This document shows, in pieces, positions 60,083-64,000 of a stretch of DNA of 64,000 nt. The position numbers and the translations under genes were made by a program. This stretch comes from RFTU01 sp049423145 (GTDB lineage: Bacteria; Pseudomonadota; Gammaproteobacteria; Burkholderiales; Burkholderiaceae_C), in NCBI GenBank assembly GCA_049423145.1, contig JBMSQF010000003.1:1-64000 (forward strand), read 5' to 3'. The notes below the pieces were generated by a model. It saw nothing but the letters and a program-made list of their open reading frames with translations, was not told the origin of the DNA and ran no database searches. The stretch's first letter is position 1. Every line of letters begins with the position of its first letter.

Positions 60083-60604
60083 ATGACCGAGGCATTGCTT
60101 GTCTTGTATTTCGTCGTGCTGTTTGCGACGCTGATTTTCAAGAGCCGCGTGGTGCAAGGTCCCTGGTTGTTTCTGCTTCGGGCCTTCTTTCCAAACTGGA
60201 AGTTCTTTCATGCCGTGGGCTACGTGCCCCATCTGCGGGCCCGTTGCGCCCGTCATGATGAATGCGGGCAACTGGTGTGGACGGATTGGATGCTGATCTA
60301 CCCGCGCCGCCGACGGCACTGGGCCCATCTCTTTCACAACACCGATACCAACCTCGGTCTGGCCCAGCAGAATCTGGTCGACCATTTCTGGAGCGACCTC
60401 AACGACTTGCCCGATGGCGCAGACGCTCGGCAACTGGTGACCTACACCATGATGGAGCGTCTGGTGGCCCTGGAGTTGGAGGCGCGACACGGCACGCATT
60501 CGCATCGCCAGTTTGAACTCCGCATGGTGTTGGATGATGTGGGCGGTGAGAAGGACGCCTACACCATGCTGCAATCGCCGGTGATCGTGTGTCCTGGAGC
60601 CTGA
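60083..60604 (+). CDS. membrane-anchored protein of unknown function
   Basis: A 173-residue protein with one N-terminal hydrophobic segment (EALLVLYFVVLFATLIF) and a soluble remainder rich in His, Arg and Trp (FFHAVGYVPHLRARCARHDECGQLVWTDWMLIYPRRRRHWAHLFHN uses aromatic and basic residues). I do not recognise the family. It is the first gene of an apparent five-gene operon and its end overlaps the HTTM-like gene by 16 bp, so the two products are probably made together. A partner protein of the HTTM subunit is the simplest guess. Confidence 0.7.
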   Translation: MTEALLVLYFVVLFATLIFKSRVVQGPWLFLLRAFFPNWKFFHAVGYVPHLRARCARHDECGQLVWTDWMLIYPRRRRHWAHLFHNTDTNLGLAQQNLVDHFWSDLNDLPDGADARQLVTYTMMERLVALELEARHGTHSHRQFELRMVLDDVGGEKDAYTMLQSPVIVCPGA

Positions 60605-61401
60605 CCCTTCCCCAGGCGCTGCGCCTGACCGAATGCCTGTTCGCGTGGAGCCTGGCCATCCAGACGATCGAATTCCTTCGGATGCGCACCGCCACAGGTG
60701 ACCAGGGTCTGTGGGCTTGGCCTCTGCAACGGCGTGACATTCCGCTGACCCGTGTGCGTCGATTGCTCGATGGGCTGTTCATGCCGCAGGTTCATCAACT
60801 GCATCTGGCCTTGCGATTGTTGGCGGCCATCGCGCTCTTCTTGCAGGGCGGCAGCCTGGCCCTCATGGCCTTCCTGTTTCTGGGCAACGTGCTGATCCTG
60901 ATCCGGTGGCGCGGTGCCTTCAATGGTGGGAGCGATTTCCTGACGCTGGTGGTGCTGACCGGGCTGTTGATGGCCCATGCCTTGGACCGCTGGTTCGGTG
61001 CGGAGCTGGCCATCCAGGCAGGGCTTTGGTACATCTGCATACAGGCCGTCACTTCGTATTTCATGTCGGGCGCCGTGAAGGCTTTGCAGCCGGAGTGGCG
61101 CAGCGGCCGTGCAATGACCATCTTCCTGAACAGTGCGATCTATGGCCCCCTGCCACTTCGACATCCCTTGCGGCGGCCCGCATGGGCCTTGCTTGGCTCC
61201 TGGACATTCATCATCTGGGAATGCGTGTTCCCCTTGGCCTTGGTCGACGTCACTTATGCAGTAGCATTTTGTGCAGTTGCCATGGTGTTTCACTTCCTCG
61301 TGTTTTGGTTCTTTGGCCTGAACCGATTCATGTGGGCCTGGATGGCATCTTTCCCGGCCATCATTTGGTGCGCGGGTCAACCGTTGGGGGCTGGTCTGTG
61401 A
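60589..61401 (+). CDS. HTTM-like polytopic membrane protein
   Basis: A 270-residue inner-membrane protein with at least six hydrophobic segments, starting at GTG inside the previous gene. RWRGAFNGGSDFLTLVVLTG near residue 105, followed by a helix and YICIQAVTSYFMSGAVKAL, resembles the HTTM domain of vitamin-K gamma-carboxylase-like bacterial proteins, which are poorly understood. The carboxylase C-terminal domain is missing. The stop overlaps the lipocalin start (GTGA). Assignment to HTTM is by eye and tentative. Confidence 0.6.
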   Translation: MSWSLTLPQALRLTECLFAWSLAIQTIEFLRMRTATGDQGLWAWPLQRRDIPLTRVRRLLDGLFMPQVHQLHLALRLLAAIALFLQGGSLALMAFLFLGNVLILIRWRGAFNGGSDFLTLVVLTGLLMAHALDRWFGAELAIQAGLWYICIQAVTSYFMSGAVKALQPEWRSGRAMTIFLNSAIYGPLPLRHPLRRPAWALLGSWTFIIWECVFPLALVDVTYAVAFCAVAMVFHFLVFWFFGLNRFMWAWMASFPAIIWCAGQPLGAGL

Positions 61402-61979
61402 AATTCGAAGCCATTCACCGTACTTTGGGGGTCTTCATGGTCGCCCTTTTCATCTCGTCCCTGGGCGCCTGCGCGATCAAGCCGCAAAAGGTGACGGTTC
61501 CGGTGTCGCCCTCGGTGGATCTGCAGCGCTTCATGGGGGCCTGGTACGTCATCGGGGTTATTCCCACGCTCTTGGAAAGAGACATCTACAACGCGATCGA
61601 GTCCTACGAACTCGCGGCTGACGGCACCATCCGCACCACGTTTACCTTCAACCGGGGTTCCTTCGATGGGCCGTCCCGCCGCATGCAGCCGCGTGGCTTC
61701 GTGATCGAAGGCAGCAACAACGCCGTTTGGGGCATGCAGTTTGTGTGGCCGATCAAGGCGGAGTTCGTCATTTCGCATGTCGATGCCCACTACACCGAGA
61801 CCATCATCGCTCGCAGCGCCCGCGACTATGTCTGGATCATGGCGCGCACCCCCACCCTCGATGACGCACGGTACGCTGCACTCGTTGCTCGGGTACAGGC
61901 CATGGGCTACGACACCCGCCAACTCGTCAAGGTTCCCCAACAAGCGATTCGGCAGCCCGCAGGCGTGAGCCGGCCGTGA
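61398..61979 (+). CDS. lipocalin-family (Blc-like) lipoprotein
   Basis: A 193-residue outer-membrane-type lipoprotein. The signal ends SSLGAC with Cys25 for lipidation. The lipocalin barrel opens with GAWYVIGVIPTLLERDIYNAIESYEL (Gly-x-Trp motif), and has DAHYTETIIARSARDYVWIMARTP near residues 120-145 with the conserved Arg of the family. Such proteins bind membrane lipids or small hydrophobic molecules. The GTG start overlaps the HTTM-like stop and the stop overlaps the next GTG, so all three are one translational unit. Confidence 0.85.
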   Translation: MKFEAIHRTLGVFMVALFISSLGACAIKPQKVTVPVSPSVDLQRFMGAWYVIGVIPTLLERDIYNAIESYELAADGTIRTTFTFNRGSFDGPSRRMQPRGFVIEGSNNAVWGMQFVWPIKAEFVISHVDAHYTETIIARSARDYVWIMARTPTLDDARYAALVARVQAMGYDTRQLVKVPQQAIRQPAGVSRP

Positions 61980-62497
61980 AGTCGCAGAAGTTCATGGCAT
62001 CTGCGAGAGTGACCGTGAATCGATGGAATGCTCTCGCGTGCGCGCTGATCCTGGGCATCCTGACTTGCAGCTCTGCCGCCGTGGCGCAGAGCAGTCAATG
62101 CGGCTTCATCAAGGACCGTGATCTGCAGGCGCAATGCCGCGCCAGTACCGGAGGCGGTCACAGCCAATGCGGATTCATCCAGAACGAGGATGCCCGTTCC
62201 CACTGCCGCGCGACCATGGGCGGCGGAGAGGCCCAGTGTGGGTTCATCAAGAACAGTGATCTGCAGGCCCTGTGCCGAGCCGAGTCTTCCAGCAGCGCCA
62301 GTCCATGTGGGTTCATTCGGGATGGCGATACGCAGGCCTATTGCCGTGCCACTACGGGCGGCGGTTCTGCGCAATGCGGATTCATCAGGAACAGCGACCT
62401 GCAGGCCCTTTGCCGTTCTCGCACCGGCGGGGGCAGCAGCCACTGCGGATTCATCCGGGATTCCGATCTGCAGGCAGCCTGTCGTGCGCGTCAGTGA
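61976..62497 (+). CDS. secreted cysteine-rich tandem-repeat protein, six 23-residue repeats
   Basis: A 173-residue protein. The exact N-terminus is uncertain: GTG 61976 overlaps the lipocalin stop, and ATG 61994 starts the same frame just ahead of the signal peptide (ending AVAQ at about residue 38). The mature part consists only of six repeats of 23 residues, each with CGFI, then D-x-QA near the middle, and a second Cys eleven residues after the first, followed by R and a GGG/SSS linker. First cysteines are at residues 42, 65, 88, 111, 134 and 157. Twelve cysteines at fixed spacing suggest six disulfides or metal loops in an exported repeat rod. I know no family for it. Confidence 0.8.
   Translation: MKSQKFMASARVTVNRWNALACALILGILTCSSAAVAQSSQCGFIKDRDLQAQCRASTGGGHSQCGFIQNEDARSHCRATMGGGEAQCGFIKNSDLQALCRAESSSSASPCGFIRDGDTQAYCRATTGGGSAQCGFIRNSDLQALCRSRTGGGSSHCGFIRDSDLQAACRARQ
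62096..62494 (+). repeat. six 69-bp tandem repeats inside the cysteine-rich gene
   Basis: The codons for the CGFI segment recur every 69 bp (about 62099, 62168, 62237, 62306, 62375 and 62444). The last unit lacks the linker. DNA identity is highest at CAATGCGGATTCATC and CTGCAGGC and lower in the linkers, so unit copies have diverged, which argues against very recent expansion. Copy number could vary between strains. Confidence 0.75.
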
Positions 62498-62541
62498 TGA
62501 CGGGCCTGCGGTGCTGATCGGGCGTTGAGGCTGCACACGCG

Positions 62542-63441
62542 ATGTTCATGGCCACCTCCCCTGTCGAAGACGGCCTACCAGGTGAAGGGCTGCGCTTGGA
62601 AAGTCCCGCAGGTGGACTGGCTTTGCGCGTGTCGGGCAGTGGTGCCCCGCTGCTGCTGATCCACAGTGTCAACGCCGCACCCTCGACCGCCGAAGTGGCC
62701 CCCTTGCATCGGTACTATGAGCGAACCCGCTGTGTGTTCTCGCTGGACCTGCCCGGATTTGGCGGGTCGGATCGAAGCGACCGCGCTTACACGCCACGAT
62801 TGATGACGGACGCGATTCACGCCGCCACGCAAGCCATCCAACGCCGTTGCGGCCATGTCCGTGTCGATGCGATGGCCCTGTCCTTGTCCTGCGAATTTCT
62901 GGCAAGGGCGGCTGTGGAACAGCCGGACCGCTACCGCAGCCTGGCGTTCGTCAGCCCCACCGGGTTCAATGGAAGCGCGGTCAAGCGAGGCGCTCCAGGC
63001 AGCACGATGGCCGTTCCCTGGCTGATGCGCCTCTTGCGTGCCTCCGGTGCCTGGCCTGCACTGTTCCGAGCGCTGACGCGCCCGGGTGTGATCCGGTTTT
63101 TCCTGCGCAAGACGTTCGGTTCGCAGGAGATCGACGGCTGGCTGCATGAGCAGGCGGTGCGAACAGCCCGTATGGCCGGAGCAGCGCATGCTCCCCTGTA
63201 CTTCCTCACGGGGCACCTCTTCAGCCGAGACATCCATACCCTTTACGAGGGTCTGAATGGTCCGGTGTGGATGTGCCACGGGGTTCGTGGTGACTTCACC
63301 GACTACCGCCAGAAGTCACGGTTCCAAGGTGCGCCGAACTGGCACATCAGCGTGATGCAGACCGGGGCCTTGCCGCACTTCGAGACGCCAGACCGTTTTT
63401 TTGCTGAATACGATAAGTTCTTGGAAAGGCCAACCGCCTGA
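62542..63441 (+). CDS. divergent alpha/beta hydrolase
   Basis: A 299-residue alpha/beta-hydrolase-fold protein. The oxyanion region LLLIHSVNAAPSTAEVAPL (not the common HG) and the elbow ALSLSCEF, with A and S instead of the two glycines of G-x-S-x-G, are unusual. A possible acid and base lie in HGVRGDFTDYR and TGALPHFE. RYYERTRCVFSLDLPGFGGSDRSD is a typical strand 4 region. It follows the repeat gene by 44 bp on the same strand, so it may be part of the same operon. Whether it still catalyses hydrolysis is uncertain. An ATG at 62548 is an alternative start. Confidence 0.72.
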   Translation: MFMATSPVEDGLPGEGLRLESPAGGLALRVSGSGAPLLLIHSVNAAPSTAEVAPLHRYYERTRCVFSLDLPGFGGSDRSDRAYTPRLMTDAIHAATQAIQRRCGHVRVDAMALSLSCEFLARAAVEQPDRYRSLAFVSPTGFNGSAVKRGAPGSTMAVPWLMRLLRASGAWPALFRALTRPGVIRFFLRKTFGSQEIDGWLHEQAVRTARMAGAAHAPLYFLTGHLFSRDIHTLYEGLNGPVWMCHGVRGDFTDYRQKSRFQGAPNWHISVMQTGALPHFETPDRFFAEYDKFLERPTA

Positions 63442-63494
63442 TCTCGATACCGAAGCGAGGTGCTTCAGGCCACCCTGCGATCGCCCTCATGTCT

Positions 63495-64000
63495 TCAGTT
63501 TCTTTCACGCAGCGCCCAGACCAAGCCCAGCGCAAGCGCAGCGCCGAGGATTTCAGCGATGACAAAACCTGGCGCGCTGACCGGCGCAATACCGGCGAAG
63601 CTGTCGCTGAACATGCGGCCAAACACGGCAGCGGGATTGGCAAACGAGGTCGACGCCGTGAACCAGTAGGCTGCGCCGATGTAAGCCGCCACAAGGGATG
63701 AGGCCCTTCCAGCCGGCGCCCGCAAGATCGTCAACAGAAGACCGGCGGTGGCCACCACTTCCGCGATCCACTGGCCCGCGCCTGTTCGCAACTTGGTTGA
63801 CGCCTGGAAGATGGACAGATCAAACATGGCGTGGGCCAGCCAGGCGCCGAGCAGGGCGCCCGTCAATTGGACCAATACATACGGTAGCAAGTGGGCCCAA
63901 GGAAGCGCCCCGCGCACCGCCAGTGCAGCACTGACCACGGGGTTGAAGTGCGCACCACTGACCGGTCCGAACACTTCAATCAACACATACAGCGCACCGA
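63495..64000 (-). CDS. MIP-family channel (aquaporin/glyceroporin), N-terminus outside the window
   Basis: The last 168 residues of an aquaporin-fold membrane protein, cut at the right edge. Both half-helix signatures are visible in modified form: SGAHFNPVVS (an NPV instead of NPA, with the His of HFN) and SFANPAAVFGR. At least four TM segments remain. In many proteobacteria such channels sit in arsenic-resistance operons (methylarsenite or arsenite efflux), but no ars gene is seen here, so water or small-solute transport is as likely. Confidence 0.82.
   Translation of the reverse strand, partial: GALYVLIEVFGPVSGAHFNPVVSAALAVRGALPWAHLLPYVLVQLTGALLGAWLAHAMFDLSIFQASTKLRTGAGQWIAEVVATAGLLLTILRAPAGRASSLVAAYIGAAYWFTASTSFANPAAVFGRMFSDSFAGIAPVSAPGFVIAEILGAALALGLVWALRERN

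Noticed and set aside
62096..62494. CRISPR-like array suggested by regular 69-bp spacing
   Set aside because: The repeats stay in one reading frame and encode a conserved 23-residue unit, with no unique spacers or cas genes.
63495..64000. Arsenic-resistance locus suggested by the MIP channel
   Set aside because: No arsR, arsC or arsM-like gene is visible next to it, so arsenic function is left open.
1..64000. Mobile elements, prophage or integration sites
   Set aside because: No transposase, integrase, phage gene or flanking repeats were seen, and gene density and codon style look uniform throughout.

Overview
The window is GC-rich chromosomal DNA with tightly packed, often 4-bp-overlapping genes. 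Protein similarity recognised by eye (GatCAB order, mreBCD-mrdA-rodA, GlnE, a Bug-type solute receptor, several DUFs common in Burkholderiales) points to a betaproteobacterium, most likely a Comamonadaceae-like organism able to oxidise reduced sulfur. I see no tRNA, rRNA, CRISPR array, insertion sequence or prophage.

Layout. 1-2278: the edge of what looks like a sulfur-oxidation locus, with a c-type cytochrome cut by the window start, a small haem protein, an ArsR-type putative thiol sensor and a SoxH-like Tat-exported metallo-hydrolase that appears to start at CTG. 2361-4923: a lipoprotein S9 peptidase and a YbaK-type deacylase converging on a shared terminator hairpin. 4924-11473: a TRAP 2-oxoacid/lactate-type transporter, a gamma-glutamyltransferase-family protein and two overlapping 2-oxoglutarate/iron oxygenases. 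11493-16478: a fused osmoprotectant-type ABC receptor-permease, a PQQ sugar dehydrogenase, a TerC protein with a structured leader and a DUF6352-like protein. 16528-21397: an orphan NarX-type kinase and a TonB receptor next to a DUF6152/DUF6644 pair. 21432-26912: a copper-handling operon (xthA, small exported protein, TolC-like lipoprotein, multicopper oxidase, CusF-like protein, panE-like).

26952-37525 is housekeeping: pyrE, an alpha/beta hydrolase, gatCAB, then the rod-shape operon mreBCD-mrdA-rodA. 37609-44052 holds an unusual exported FAH-family protein and then a CarH/LitR-type B12 photoreceptor module. In that module a MerR regulator carrying the Wx9EH motif is divergent from an operon for an FAD oxidoreductase, DUF1365 and a Cfa-type methyltransferase, and is followed by a diiron ferritin-like protein. 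The 399-bp intergenic region contains three copies of a TTGTC-N3-GACAA palindrome, a polypurine tract and two strong inverted repeats. Two further near-copies of the palindrome sit together upstream of the TRAP operon.

44098-55993: GST, EamA exporter, rhombosortase-like protease, glnE, a YhdP-like giant envelope protein, nitrilase and a UbiH-type hydroxylase. 56166-59935: a DUF2177 protein, then a Bug solute receptor with a near-consensus promoter and an apparent operator whose 9-bp half-site recurs upstream of a convergent CoA-transferase/HMG-CoA-lyase-like pair. This suggests a small regulon for uptake, CoA activation and cleavage of a branched dicarboxylic acid.

60083-63441: an operon of poorly known envelope genes (orphan membrane-anchored protein, HTTM-like membrane protein, lipocalin lipoprotein, secreted protein made of six 23-residue Cys-x11-Cys repeats, divergent alpha/beta hydrolase). 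This is the best candidate for an undescribed system. The window ends inside an aquaporin-family gene.
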